Assembly: GCA_937942165.1 (NCBI GenBank)
Contig: CALDFW010000088.1
Span: 1-40,099, forward strand
Length of the DNA stretch: 40,099 bases
Source of the DNA: an uncultured bacterium
GTDB taxonomy: Bacteria; Latescibacterota; UBA2968; UBA8231
Direction of reading: 5' to 3'
In this document: in pieces, positions 32,517 to 40,099 of the stretch
How the letters are laid out: each line of letters opens with the position of its first letter
Numbering within the stretch: position 1 is the first letter of the stretch
Notes under the pieces: generated by a model
The model's input: only the letters and a program-made list of their open reading frames with translations
Database searches by the model: none
What the model was told of the DNA's origin: nothing
Made by a program: the position numbers and the translations under genes

Positions 32517-33821
32517 ATGATCACGATACTCTCTTTTGTAATCGCGCTCGGCATATTGGTGTTTGTTCATGAACTAGGCCACTTTTTAGTGGCTAAGTGG
32601 TCTGGTATTCGCGTGGAGCGCTTCTCCGTCGGCATGCCGCCCAGAATGGTGGGCTTCAAGTACGGTGAGACCGATTATTGTCTCTCTTGGATTCCTTTTG
32701 GCGGCTATGTGAAAATGGCGGGCCAGGCGGATGTAGGCAGCGATGAAATAACCGGTGCGCCCTGGGAGTTTCCCTCGAAATCCGTTTGGACGCGGATGGC
32801 CGTCGTTGCCGCCGGTCCCTTTATGAATTTTCTATTCGCCTTTGTCGCGCTGGCTTTCCTGTATGCCGCATATGGCATTGATACATCCGAAAGCACGGTC
32901 ATCGATCCAGAAGAAAATTCCGTAGCCCAAGCCGTTGGTTTGCTCCGCGGTGACGAAATAGTCAGCGTGGACGGAGAGAAGACCGATAATTCGTACCGCC
33001 TGATGGAGGCGCTAGAGGGAGCTGCGTCTGGTCAGGTGCAACTCGTCGTGCAGCGCGAGGGCAAGCTCTTTGATTTTACGCTGCCGGCCATTGGAGAAGA
33101 GGGATACGGGCTTCGTCTCATGCTGCCGCCGACCGTTGGGCAGGTGGTGCAGGGCGAACCGGCCGCTACAGTCGGTCTTTTGGAAGGAGACGAGATCGTC
33201 GAAGTAGACGGAGTGGCCGTGATCAGCTGGTCCGATATGAGCCGGGAGATTCGCCGCCATCCGGATCGCCAGATCACGCTGGTTTGGGAACGCGCCGGCG
33301 TGCGGATGCAGGGGCTTATTACGCCGCGCAGCTTTTCCGAGGGCGATTCAGAGATTGGTCGCATCGGCATTGGTCTCCAAGAGGGCATTCGGCATCACGT
33401 GGGCATAGGCCGGGCCCTCGAGCTGGGCTTGCTCGGCGTGTATACTTCTTCATTAATGATCCTCGATTTCCTCGGACAGCTCTTTCAGGGAGATCGTTCG
33501 ACGGAGGAACTGGGCGGTCCATTGCGCATTGCCCAGATGGCAGGTGAGACGGCCGAACAGGGGGCCAAGTCTTTTATCAGCTTCTTGGCTATGCTGTCCG
33601 TTAATCTAGCCATTATTAACCTGCTGCCCATTCCCGTACTCGACGGCGGACACCTAATGCTCTTTTCCGTTGAAGCGATTATGCGTCGCCCCCTGTCGGT
33701 GCGTCTGCAAGAGCGCATTCAAACGGCGGGTGGAGCCGTCATGCTGTTCATTGTTGCGCTGGTTTTGTTTAACGATCTCAATCAGATGGTTTTCCATCAC
33801 ATCGTCGAACTCTTCCAATAG
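32517..33821 (+). CDS. rseP: RIP site-2 metalloprotease RseP
   Basis: A 434-residue intramembrane zinc protease. Zinc ligands are H18 and H22 in F-V-H-E-L-G-H, plus the Asp in N-L-L-P-I-P-V-L-D-G-G-H near the C-terminal membrane part. Two PDZ domains (about 120-190 and 200-270) carry G-L-L-R-G-D-E-I-V-S-V-D-G and G-L-L-E-G-D-E-I-V-E-V-D-G. In E. coli it cleaves RseA and signal peptides. The substrate here is not shown. In many genomes dxr lies between cdsA and rseP, but here only six bases separate them. The rseP stop is followed by a terminator that runs straight into queG. Confidence 0.96.
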   Translation: MITILSFVIALGILVFVHELGHFLVAKWSGIRVERFSVGMPPRMVGFKYGETDYCLSWIPFGGYVKMAGQADVGSDEITGAPWEFPSKSVWTRMAVVAAGPFMNFLFAFVALAFLYAAYGIDTSESTVIDPEENSVAQAVGLLRGDEIVSVDGEKTDNSYRLMEALEGAASGQVQLVVQREGKLFDFTLPAIGEEGYGLRLMLPPTVGQVVQGEPAATVGLLEGDEIVEVDGVAVISWSDMSREIRRHPDRQITLVWERAGVRMQGLITPRSFSEGDSEIGRIGIGLQEGIRHHVGIGRALELGLLGVYTSSLMILDFLGQLFQGDRSTEELGGPLRIAQMAGETAEQGAKSFISFLAMLSVNLAIINLLPIPVLDGGHLMLFSVEAIMRRPLSVRLQERIQTAGGAVMLFIVALVLFNDLNQMVFHHIVELFQ

Positions 33822-33855
33822 CGCAGAGCGCATCCGCGCTCAGTCCCGGTTAATG

Positions 33856-33880
33856 GAGCCCCTGCGGGGGCTCTTTTTTT
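33856..33880 (+). terminator. Rho-independent terminator after rseP, abutting queG
   Basis: GAGCCCC (33856-33862) pairs with GGGGCTC (33867-33873) around a 4-base loop TGCG, followed by seven T (33874-33880). The queG ATG is the very next base. Confidence 0.88.
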
Positions 33881-35020
33881 ATGGATCGAACCAAAGATAA
33901 AATTCGCGAAAAAGCGCTTGCGCTGGGGTTTACGCTTTTTGGCGTGACGACGGTTGACCCGCTGCAGGGTGCCGGATTCTACGCGGAGTGGATTGAACGG
34001 GGCTACGCCGGCACGATGGACTATCTGAAGCGGAACGTCGATAAGCGCGGCGATGTTCGAGCGCTGGTGCCGGGTGCGCAGAGCGTGCTGAGTTTGGGGA
34101 TGGAGTACTGGCAGTCGACGCCTGAAGTGGAGGACGATGGCAGGCCGCGCGGCCGCTTTGCCGCCTACGCGCGCGGCGACGATTACCACGACGTGATGAA
34201 AGAGCGACTTTTTGCCCTGTGGGACTTTATTCGAGAAGAAGTCGATACCACCCTAGAGGGGCGGGTTTACGTCGATACGGCGCCGGTCTTAGAGCGCGAA
34301 TTGGCCCAGCGTTCCGGATTGGGTTGGTGGGGTAAGAACACCTGTTTAATCAACAAACGGAGAGGGTCGCACTTTTTTCTGGCCGAGGTTGTTTCGACGC
34401 TTGCTCTGCCACCGGACGGACCGGCCACCGACCACTGTGGAACCTGCACGCGCTGCATGGATGCCTGTCCGACGGATGCATTCCCCGAGCCCTACGTGCT
34501 CGACGCGCAGCGCTGTATATCGTATCTGACAATTGAACTGAAGGGAGCGATACCGCGGGAGCTTCGAAAGGGCATGGGCGATTGGGTGTACGGCTGCGAT
34601 ATCTGTCAGGACGTCTGCCCGTGGAATCGCCGCGCTGAGCCGGCCTGCGAGCCGGCCTACGAGAGCCGAGCCGGCTTCGAGCGACCCGACCTAATCGAAT
34701 GGATGGCGCTAGACCGCGAGGCGTTTAACAAGACGTTTCGTCGAAACCCAGCTAAGCGGCCTAAGCGTCGCGGTCTGCTGCGCAATGTAGCCGTCGCGTT
34801 GGGAAATAGCGGCGATCCGCGCGCCGTTGCGCCGCTGATTAGCGCGCTCGACGACGAGGAGGCTCTGGTGCGCAGCCATGCGGCGTGGGGCTTGGCACGG
34901 CTCGGGGCAAAGCAGGCCTGCGCTGCGCTGCAGGCCCGTCTGGCGGTTGAGGAAGATGTGGAAGTTTGCGAAGAGATCGAATGGTCTTTACGTCAGCTCG
35001 AACGGGAAGAACGTGCGTAG
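33881..35020 (+). CDS. queG: Epoxyqueuosine reductase
   Basis: A 379-residue cobalamin/Fe-S enzyme that performs the last step of queuosine synthesis in tRNA. The catalytic Asp132 sits in V-D-T-A-P-V-L-E-R-E. The two 4Fe-4S clusters are given by C-G-T-C-T-R-C-M-D-A-C-P and C-D-I-C-Q-D-V-C-P-W-N. W-W-G-K-N-T-C-L-I and the HEAT-like C-terminus (D-P-R-A-V-A-P-L-I-S-A-L-D-D) are also typical. ATG 33881 gives the family N-terminus. It begins one base after a terminator T-run and has no Shine-Dalgarno, so a leaderless or readthrough mRNA is likely. A dispersed ribosome site cannot be excluded. Confidence 0.96.
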   Translation: MDRTKDKIREKALALGFTLFGVTTVDPLQGAGFYAEWIERGYAGTMDYLKRNVDKRGDVRALVPGAQSVLSLGMEYWQSTPEVEDDGRPRGRFAAYARGDDYHDVMKERLFALWDFIREEVDTTLEGRVYVDTAPVLERELAQRSGLGWWGKNTCLINKRRGSHFFLAEVVSTLALPPDGPATDHCGTCTRCMDACPTDAFPEPYVLDAQRCISYLTIELKGAIPRELRKGMGDWVYGCDICQDVCPWNRRAEPACEPAYESRAGFERPDLIEWMALDREAFNKTFRRNPAKRPKRRGLLRNVAVALGNSGDPRAVAPLISALDDEEALVRSHAAWGLARLGAKQACAALQARLAVEEDVEVCEEIEWSLRQLEREERA

Positions 35021-35048
35021 AGAAGCCGAATGCCGAGGAGGTCGTTAG

Positions 35049-35894
35049 ATGGATGCAGAGAATGGACTGCGGATTGCGCATATGACCGATGTGCACATAC
35101 AGGCTGAGCGGGGTGGAGACGATGGGTTGGTGCAGGCCCTTGAACATATGCGGGCTTTGGACCGGCCGCCTTCGCTCTTGCTAACGGGCGGCGATGCGGT
35201 TATGAATGTTACGGGTGAGCCCCCCGAACGCGTCGACGCTCAGTGGACGCTCTGGCAGCGCGCCTTCGCTGCGGCCTGCGATCTTGAAACGTTTCACTGC
35301 TTGGGCAATCACGACGTGCTGAGCTGGGACGCGGATGACGGCGTGGCAGCGGTGCACAAGGAGCGCGCGCTGCGCGAGTTAGGCATGGCAGACCGGTTCT
35401 ACAGCTTCGATCGAGGCGGGTGGCATTTTATCGTGTTGGACAGCTGTCAGCCACTGAACGGCGGCTATACGGCCCACGTAGATTCGGCGCAGTGGGCGTG
35501 GCTGAACGCCGATTTGCAGCGGGCGGGGAACGCGCCCACGTGCATCGTTTCGCACGTGCCTATTCTCAGCGTGACGGGTGCGATTTACGACGACGGCCGC
35601 GTGCAAGATCACCACTGGCAGATTCCCGGAGACTGGATGCACACGGACGCGCACGCTCTGCAGGCGCTTTTTGTAGAATATCCCAACGTGCGTCTCTGTC
35701 TGAGTGGCCATATGCACCTGCGTGATCGCTGCGAGTACAATGGGGTAACTTATATATGCGACGGAGCCCTATGTGCGGGTTGGTGGGGTGGAGATTGGGC
35801 GCAGTGCGACGAGGGATACGGCCTGCTCGACCTGCGTTCGGACGGCTCGTTCGACTACGAGTATGTCCCCTTTGATTGGCAGGTGCGCGACTAG
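35049..35894 (+). CDS. Metallophosphoesterase (calcineurin-like phosphoesterase family)
   Basis: A 281-residue binuclear metal hydrolase. Ligand motifs in order are T-D-V-H (13-16), G-G-D-A-V, G-N-H-D, S-H-V-P and G-H-M-H. The spacing fits CpdA-like class III phosphodiesterases, whose substrates range from cAMP to UDP-sugars and phosphodiester lipids. The substrate is unknown here. GAGGAGG at about 35035-35042 supports ATG 35049, 28 bases after queG. The stop shares CTAG (35891-35894) with the convergent dioxygenase gene. Confidence 0.9.
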   Translation: MDAENGLRIAHMTDVHIQAERGGDDGLVQALEHMRALDRPPSLLLTGGDAVMNVTGEPPERVDAQWTLWQRAFAAACDLETFHCLGNHDVLSWDADDGVAAVHKERALRELGMADRFYSFDRGGWHFIVLDSCQPLNGGYTAHVDSAQWAWLNADLQRAGNAPTCIVSHVPILSVTGAIYDDGRVQDHHWQIPGDWMHTDAHALQALFVEYPNVRLCLSGHMHLRDRCEYNGVTYICDGALCAGWWGGDWAQCDEGYGLLDLRSDGSFDYEYVPFDWQVRD

Positions 35895-36718
35895 TAGCGC
35901 AGGTCGGCAACCCAGGCTTCGTCAGGGTGCCCATCCCAGTGTTCGCGCAGGGCCACTTCGTTGGCGAGGAACTGTCCGCGATGGCGCACTCCGCCGTGTG
36001 AAATATTGAGGCTGAATGCGGGGCGATCGTCACCGGCCGTTACCCAGTGCGGCGTTAGTAGCTGGTTCCACAGCACGTCACCCGGATGCATTTCATAGGA
36101 GAGCATCTCGCTGGTTTCGACGTGCGGTATTTCCGTAGTGCGCGGCGCATTTCCCCGTTTCACAATATGGGCAATGGGCGCGTGTCGCTCCGGATCGACA
36201 AAGCCATTAAAGGTCTTAATGCCGTCCAACTGCCAGGCGACTACGTGCGAGTAATCAGCGTGAAAGGTCGAGGAAATGCCCGGCATAGAGATGAAGATAT
36301 ACGGTGCACAGCGCTGCCAGGTATAGCCGTTTTGTGAGAGAAAGGTGCGCCAGGGAATCATGATCTTATCCTGTAGTTCGCACAGAAACTGGCCGGGGCC
36401 GTAAAAGCGACTGAGCTCAAAGTTGCTCAGGCCAAAACATCCCCTCTCCAATACTTCCTCAATGGCAGCCGTGCGAACCCAGCGCGTGAGTTCGCCCTCG
36501 TCATCCTTATGTTTTTGCTGTGGACTGCGCACTTTTGTTTCGTCGTCGCGACGGAGAATGTCTATTACCTCTTCTACCGGCGGCATATCCATCTCAAAGG
36601 GAAAGAGTTCGGCCGCGATCAAGAAATTCTGCGTTTGACTCAAATGAGTGAGAAACTGTTCTGGGGTGCGGGCTATGCGCTGCTGCGCTGTGGGCATGAC
36701 GGTTGCGGTGTTGAACAT
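35891..36718 (-). CDS. Cupin/JmjC-type Fe(II)/2-oxoglutarate oxygenase
   Basis: A 275-residue protein of the JmjC-like (Cupin_8) oxygenases. H153-x-D155 (T-F-H-A-D) and H224 (T-P-H-W) would bind iron. H-P-G-D-V-L-W (211-217) and F-S-L-N-I-S-H-G-G are the usual jelly-roll strands. It lacks the G-F and R spacing of the PhyH enzymes at 7.8-9.5 kb, so it is a separate family. Known relatives hydroxylate proteins or small molecules, and the target is unknown. AGGAG seven bases upstream supports ATG 36718. Its stop lies in the CTAG that also ends the metallophosphoesterase gene. Confidence 0.82.
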   Translation of the reverse strand: MFNTATVMPTAQQRIARTPEQFLTHLSQTQNFLIAAELFPFEMDMPPVEEVIDILRRDDETKVRSPQQKHKDDEGELTRWVRTAAIEEVLERGCFGLSNFELSRFYGPGQFLCELQDKIMIPWRTFLSQNGYTWQRCAPYIFISMPGISSTFHADYSHVVAWQLDGIKTFNGFVDPERHAPIAHIVKRGNAPRTTEIPHVETSEMLSYEMHPGDVLWNQLLTPHWVTAGDDRPAFSLNISHGGVRHRGQFLANEVALREHWDGHPDEAWVADLRY

Positions 36719-37022
36719 GGTGGACTCCTATACGTGCGGTCGGACAGGCCCGGTAAAGACGGTGAGGCGGCGGCTGTAAGCGGGCTCGACGCCCACTAAT
36801 GTGTCCAATTGAATGCGCGAATGCAACGGTGTGCGTACGGGGCATTCAAATGGGTCTATTTGTTCTCTGCTCGGCGGCCTGCTGCAGGCTATATGTCGTT
36901 CCACAATAATGATATATATTTCTATCAGTTGCGCGGCGTCCAATCTGCCCAGTGCGTTAGACGTGCGTCTACAAGCATACCGTTAGATATACAGATTCCG
37001 TTTATGGAAAGGCATGAGAACA
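36719..37022. other. 304-base intergenic region upstream of acnB
   Basis: No convincing coding frame lies here. It holds the dioxygenase ribosome site on the minus strand, an AT-rich stretch at about 36904-36924, and TAGACG-TG-CGTCTA (36958-36971), a perfect inverted repeat 51 bases before acnB that could be an operator. No promoter with sound hexamers and spacing is seen. Confidence 0.4.
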
Positions 37023-39824
37023 ATGAGTGCTTTTGAAGAATACATCGCCGAGATCGAAGAGCGCAAAGCGCAGGGATTGCATCCCAAGCCAATTGACGAC
37101 AGTGCATTGCTCAGCGAGATCATTGCGCAGATTAAAGACGTCGACCACGCGCATCGCGAAGACTCGTTGAAATTCTTTATCTACAACACGCTGCCCGGCA
37201 CGACGAGCGCCGCTGGAGTAAAAGCGCAATTTTTGCGGGAGATCATCCTTGGGGAAGTTGAAGTAGAGGAAATAGCTCCCTCCTTTGCCTTTGAGCAGCT
37301 CTCTCATATGAAGGGCGGTCCTTCTATCGGAGTGTTGCTCGACCTAGCGCTGGGAGAGGACGAGGCTATTGCAAGGGAAGCCGCCGTCGTTCTAAAGACT
37401 CAAGTCTTTCTCTACGAGGCCGATACCGATCGTCTTGAAAAAGCGTTTAAAGCGGGTAATCCCATTGCCAAAGAGATTGTCGAAAGCTATGCACAGGCCG
37501 ATTTTTTCACACAGCTGCCGGAAGTGGAAGAAGAGATTCGGATTGTCACTTACGTAGCGGGCGTAGGCGATATATCCACGGATTTGCTGTCTCCCGGCAA
37601 TGAGGCGCACTCGCGTTCGGATCGCGAGCTGCACGGGAAGTGCATGATCTCTCCAGAAGCACAAAAAGAGATCGAAAGCCTGCAGGCTGCTCATCCTGAC
37701 AAGCGGGTGATGCTGATTGCCGAAAAGGGTACCATGGGCGTCGGCTCGTCTAGGATGTCGGGTGTCAACAACGTGGCGCTGTGGATCGGCCGGCCGGCCA
37801 GTCCCTACGTTCCGTTTGTCAACATCGCGCCCATCGTCGCGGGTACCAATGGGATCTCACCCATCTTTCTGACGACGGTTGACGTTACGGGGGGAATTGG
37901 TATCGACCTAAAAAACTGGGTCAAGAAAGTGGACGGAGACGGGAAGCCCGTGCTGGGCGATGACGGTGAGACCGTTTTGGAAGAAGCATACTCGGTCGCC
38001 ACGGGCACGGTTCTCACGATCAATACGAGAGAGAAGAAACTCTACCACGGCGGGGATGAGCCCGTTGACATTGCGCCGTCATTCACGCCACAGAAGATGG
38101 AGTTTATGAAGGCCGGTGGTTCGTATGCTGTCGTCTTTGGCAAGAAGCTGCAGACGTTTGCCGCTGGCGTGTTGGCAACCGACCTTCCGCCCGTATTTGC
38201 CCCAGCTAAAGAGGTCTCGCATCAGGGGCAGGGCCTTACGGCTGTGGAAAAGATATTCAATCGCAATGCAGTTGGTTCGACGCCGGGCAAGATACTGCAC
38301 GCCGGATCCGACGTGCGCGTGCAGGTCAACATCGTCGGGTCTCAGGATACGACCGGTTTGATGACTTCGCAGGAGCTCGAGGCGATGGCGGCCACGGTGA
38401 TTTCGCCCGTTGTCGATGGAGCCTATCAATCGGGCTGTCACACGGCTTCGGTGTGGGACGCAAAAGCGCAGGCCAATATTCCCAAACTAATGAAGTTTAT
38501 GCGCGACTTCGGACTGATTACGGCCCGCGATCCGCAGGGCGGGTATCACGCGATGACGGACGTAATTCACAAAGTCCTCAACGATATCACGGTAGACGAT
38601 TGGGCGATTATCATCGGAGGCGACTCGCACACGCGCATGTCTAAGGGCGTTGCCTTTGGCGCAGACTCAGGCACCGTTGCGCTTGCGCTCGCCACCGGTG
38701 AAGCGGCCATGCCGATTCCCGAATCGGTGAAAGTTACGTTTAAGGGGACGATGCGCGACTATATGGACTTCCGCGACGTGGTGCATGCAACACAGTCTCA
38801 GATGCTGCAGAAATTTGGCGGTGAGAATGTATTTCAAGGGCGGATCATTGAAGTGCATATCGGCACCTTGCCCGCCGACCAAGCTTTTACGTTTACGGAT
38901 TGGACGGCCGAGATGAAGGCCAAGGCGTCCATTTGTATTTCCCAAGACGATACGCTAGTCGAGTCGTTGGAGGTTGCCAAGGCGCGCATTCAGGTCATGA
39001 TCGACAAGGGCATGGACAACGAGCAGCAGGTCTTGCAGGGGCTCATCGACAAGGCCAACGGACGCATTGCGGAAATTCAGTCGGGCGACAAGCCCGCGCT
39101 GGCACCCGATGAGAACGCCCAGTATTTCGCCGAGTTCGAGGTTGATCTAGACGTGATTGCGCAGCCGATGATCGCCGATCCAGACGTGCACAACGAAGAC
39201 GTCTCCAAGCGCTACACGCACGATACGATTCGCCCGCTCTCCTACTACGGCGGCGAGAAAAAAGTCGACTTGGGTTTTGTCGGTTCCTGTATGGTGCACA
39301 AGGGCGACCTCAAGATCTTGGCACAGATGCTGAGAAATGTCGAGGCTCAGAAGGGCAGCGTTGAGTTTAATGCGCCTCTAGTCGTGGCTGCGCCGACCTA
39401 CAACATCATTGACGAGCTCAAAGCAGAGGGCGACTGGGATGTGCTACAGAAGTACTCTGGCTTTGAGTTTAATGACGACGCGCCCAAAGATACGGCGCGA
39501 ACGGAATACGAAAACATGATGTATCTTGAACGACCCGGCTGTAATCTGTGCATGGGCAACCAGGAAAAAGCGGCCAAGGGCGACACGGTTCTCGCTACGT
39601 CCACTCGCCTGTTTCAGGGACGCGTAGTGGCGGATTCAGAGCGCAAAAAAGGGGAGTCACTGCTGGCCTCCACGCCGGTAGTCGTCCTCGCTGCGATGCT
39701 CGGTAGAACGCCGACAATAGACGAATATGAAGCCGCGGTCGTCGGCATTGAGTTGACGCGTTTTGCCCCGCCAAGCCGCCAGTTGAGCACGGCACCATCG
39801 CCGGATCATTTACTCGTCTATTAG
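37023..39824 (+). CDS. acnB: Aconitate hydratase B (bifunctional aconitase/2-methylisocitrate dehydratase)
   Basis: A 933-residue aconitase of the B type, with an N-terminal HEAT-like domain (F-E-E-Y-I-A-E-I-E-E-R-K at the start) and domains in the order 4-1-2-3. The 4Fe-4S ligands are in F-V-G-S-C-M-V-H-K-G-D and the paired G-C-N-L-C-M-G-N-Q. Substrate-site blocks include G-G-D-S-H-T-R and S-R-M-S-G-V-N-N-V-A-L-W. It interconverts citrate and isocitrate, and often 2-methylisocitrate. It is longer than E. coli AcnB (865), partly from an inserted K-V-D-G-D-G-K-P-V-L-G-D-D-G-E-T loop. ATG 37023 is ten bases after AAAGG. ATG 37014 is an alternative start. Confidence 0.96.
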   Translation: MSAFEEYIAEIEERKAQGLHPKPIDDSALLSEIIAQIKDVDHAHREDSLKFFIYNTLPGTTSAAGVKAQFLREIILGEVEVEEIAPSFAFEQLSHMKGGPSIGVLLDLALGEDEAIAREAAVVLKTQVFLYEADTDRLEKAFKAGNPIAKEIVESYAQADFFTQLPEVEEEIRIVTYVAGVGDISTDLLSPGNEAHSRSDRELHGKCMISPEAQKEIESLQAAHPDKRVMLIAEKGTMGVGSSRMSGVNNVALWIGRPASPYVPFVNIAPIVAGTNGISPIFLTTVDVTGGIGIDLKNWVKKVDGDGKPVLGDDGETVLEEAYSVATGTVLTINTREKKLYHGGDEPVDIAPSFTPQKMEFMKAGGSYAVVFGKKLQTFAAGVLATDLPPVFAPAKEVSHQGQGLTAVEKIFNRNAVGSTPGKILHAGSDVRVQVNIVGSQDTTGLMTSQELEAMAATVISPVVDGAYQSGCHTASVWDAKAQANIPKLMKFMRDFGLITARDPQGGYHAMTDVIHKVLNDITVDDWAIIIGGDSHTRMSKGVAFGADSGTVALALATGEAAMPIPESVKVTFKGTMRDYMDFRDVVHATQSQMLQKFGGENVFQGRIIEVHIGTLPADQAFTFTDWTAEMKAKASICISQDDTLVESLEVAKARIQVMIDKGMDNEQQVLQGLIDKANGRIAEIQSGDKPALAPDENAQYFAEFEVDLDVIAQPMIADPDVHNEDVSKRYTHDTIRPLSYYGGEKKVDLGFVGSCMVHKGDLKILAQMLRNVEAQKGSVEFNAPLVVAAPTYNIIDELKAEGDWDVLQKYSGFEFNDDAPKDTARTEYENMMYLERPGCNLCMGNQEKAAKGDTVLATSTRLFQGRVVADSERKKGESLLASTPVVVLAAMLGRTPTIDEYEAAVVGIELTRFAPPSRQLSTAPSPDHLLVY

Positions 39825-39855
39825 CGCGCTGGCGTTTGCCACATAACCATAGGTT

Positions 39856-39897
39856 GAGCAGGGGTGTCGGATCGTTCCGTCGCCCCTGTTCTTATTT
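39856..39897 (+). terminator. Probable terminator after acnB
   Basis: GAGCAGGGGTGTCGG (39856-39870) pairs with CCGTCGCCCCTGTTC (39877-39891), with one mismatch and two G-T pairs around a 6-base loop. A moderately T-rich tail (TTATTTC) follows. Confidence 0.6.
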
Positions 39898-39922
39898 CAC
39901 GTGACGCATAAAGCAGGCTGTT

Positions 39923-40099
39923 ATGACGCGCTTCGTATATCTATCTGATACGCACTGGGGCATAGAGACGCCCGGCTATACCATGCAGGCATCGCAGCCC
40001 TCCCGACTGCCCGAATTGCTCGCAGCGCTGGAAGCGTGGATGGACGCGCATGGCCCCGTAGACTTTGTCCTGCACGGTGGAGATATGATTGATTCTACC
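39923..40099 (+). CDS. Metallophosphoesterase, N-terminal part (cut by window end)
   Basis: Fifty-nine codons are visible. F-V-Y-L-S-D-T-H-W-G and L-H-G-G-D-M-I-D are the first two metal motifs (D-x-H and G-D) of the calcineurin-like phosphoesterase fold. The rest lies outside. It differs in sequence from the enzyme at 35.0-35.9 kb, so it is not a recent copy. ATG 39923 is preceded by only a weak GCAGGC, and the acnB terminator lies just upstream, so the gene probably has its own promoter. Confidence 0.75.
   Translation, partial: MTRFVYLSDTHWGIETPGYTMQASQPSRLPELLAALEAWMDAHGPVDFVLHGGDMIDST

Noticed and set aside
35891-36718. Third PhyH-family oxygenase
   Set aside because: The motif order and spacing (H-A-D, H-P-G-D, T-P-H-W) fit the JmjC/cupin group instead.
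36809-37036. Small frame upstream of acnB
   Set aside because: It overlaps the acnB start in another frame, has atypical composition and no ribosome site.
1-40099. tRNA, rRNA, CRISPR, insertion sequence or prophage
   Set aside because: No cloverleaf-like T-arm sequences, regularly spaced direct repeats, transposase motifs or phage genes were seen in reading both strands. A tRNA scan would settle small RNA genes.

Overview
The window is about 40 kb of chromosomal DNA, gene-dense and close to 57-58% GC by eye, from a diderm (Gram-negative type) bacterium. Several putative lipoproteins with lipoboxes, an outer-membrane barrel ending in phenylalanine, an LpoB-like lipoprotein, RseP and UppS/CdsA support this. 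The mix of phytanoyl-CoA-dioxygenase (PhyH) proteins, xylose-isomerase-like TIM barrels, an enolase-superfamily enzyme, a bacterial inositol-phosphate synthase and an AcnB-type aconitase recalls uncultured lineages such as Latescibacterota or Poribacteria. That placement is an impression and was not tested. I see no phage, transposase, CRISPR, tRNA or rRNA.

Layout. 1-2.7 kb: end of an M28 peptidase, then (minus) an enolase-superfamily enzyme coupled to the rRNA methyltransferase RlmG. 2.9-7.6 kb: a lactonase with a strong terminator, PyrD (minus), a beta-hydroxyacid dehydrogenase, an FKBP isomerase lipoprotein and (minus) an 11-repeat leucine-rich-like lipoprotein. 7.8-14.5 kb: a plus-strand run of two PhyH oxygenases, two TIM-barrel isomerase-like proteins, a transglutaminase-fold protein and a MOP-family flippase. 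This is the most likely undescribed pathway here. 14.6-16.2 kb: pdxS and pdxT (PLP synthase), with a perfect hairpin between them and a terminator after them. 16.2-19.7 kb (minus): an envelope module of COG3014-type lipoprotein, periplasmic protein, LpoB-like lipoprotein and barrel. 19.9-23.8 kb: a cyclophilin-like protein (minus), then an overlapping Gfo/Idh oxidoreductase, SpoU-type methyltransferase and ClC-CBS transporter. 23.8-28 kb: a TPR protein, a flavin disulfide reductase and inositol-3-phosphate synthase. 28.1-30.7 kb (minus): 5-formyl-THF cyclo-ligase, NIPSNAP, Dus and DUF309, in two overlapping pairs. 30.9-33.8 kb: uppS-cdsA-rseP without dxr. 33.9-40.1 kb: queG, a metallophosphoesterase, a JmjC/cupin-type oxygenase (minus), acnB and the start of a second metallophosphoesterase.

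Translational coupling is heavy (TAGTG, TAATG, ATGA, GTGA and TTGA junctions) and GTG/TTG starts are common. Five hairpin terminators fit gene ends. Two convergent gene pairs end on the same CTAG tetranucleotide. Housekeeping assignments are secure. The chemistry of the 7.8-14.5 kb cluster and the partner of the LpoB-like protein cannot be read from sequence alone.
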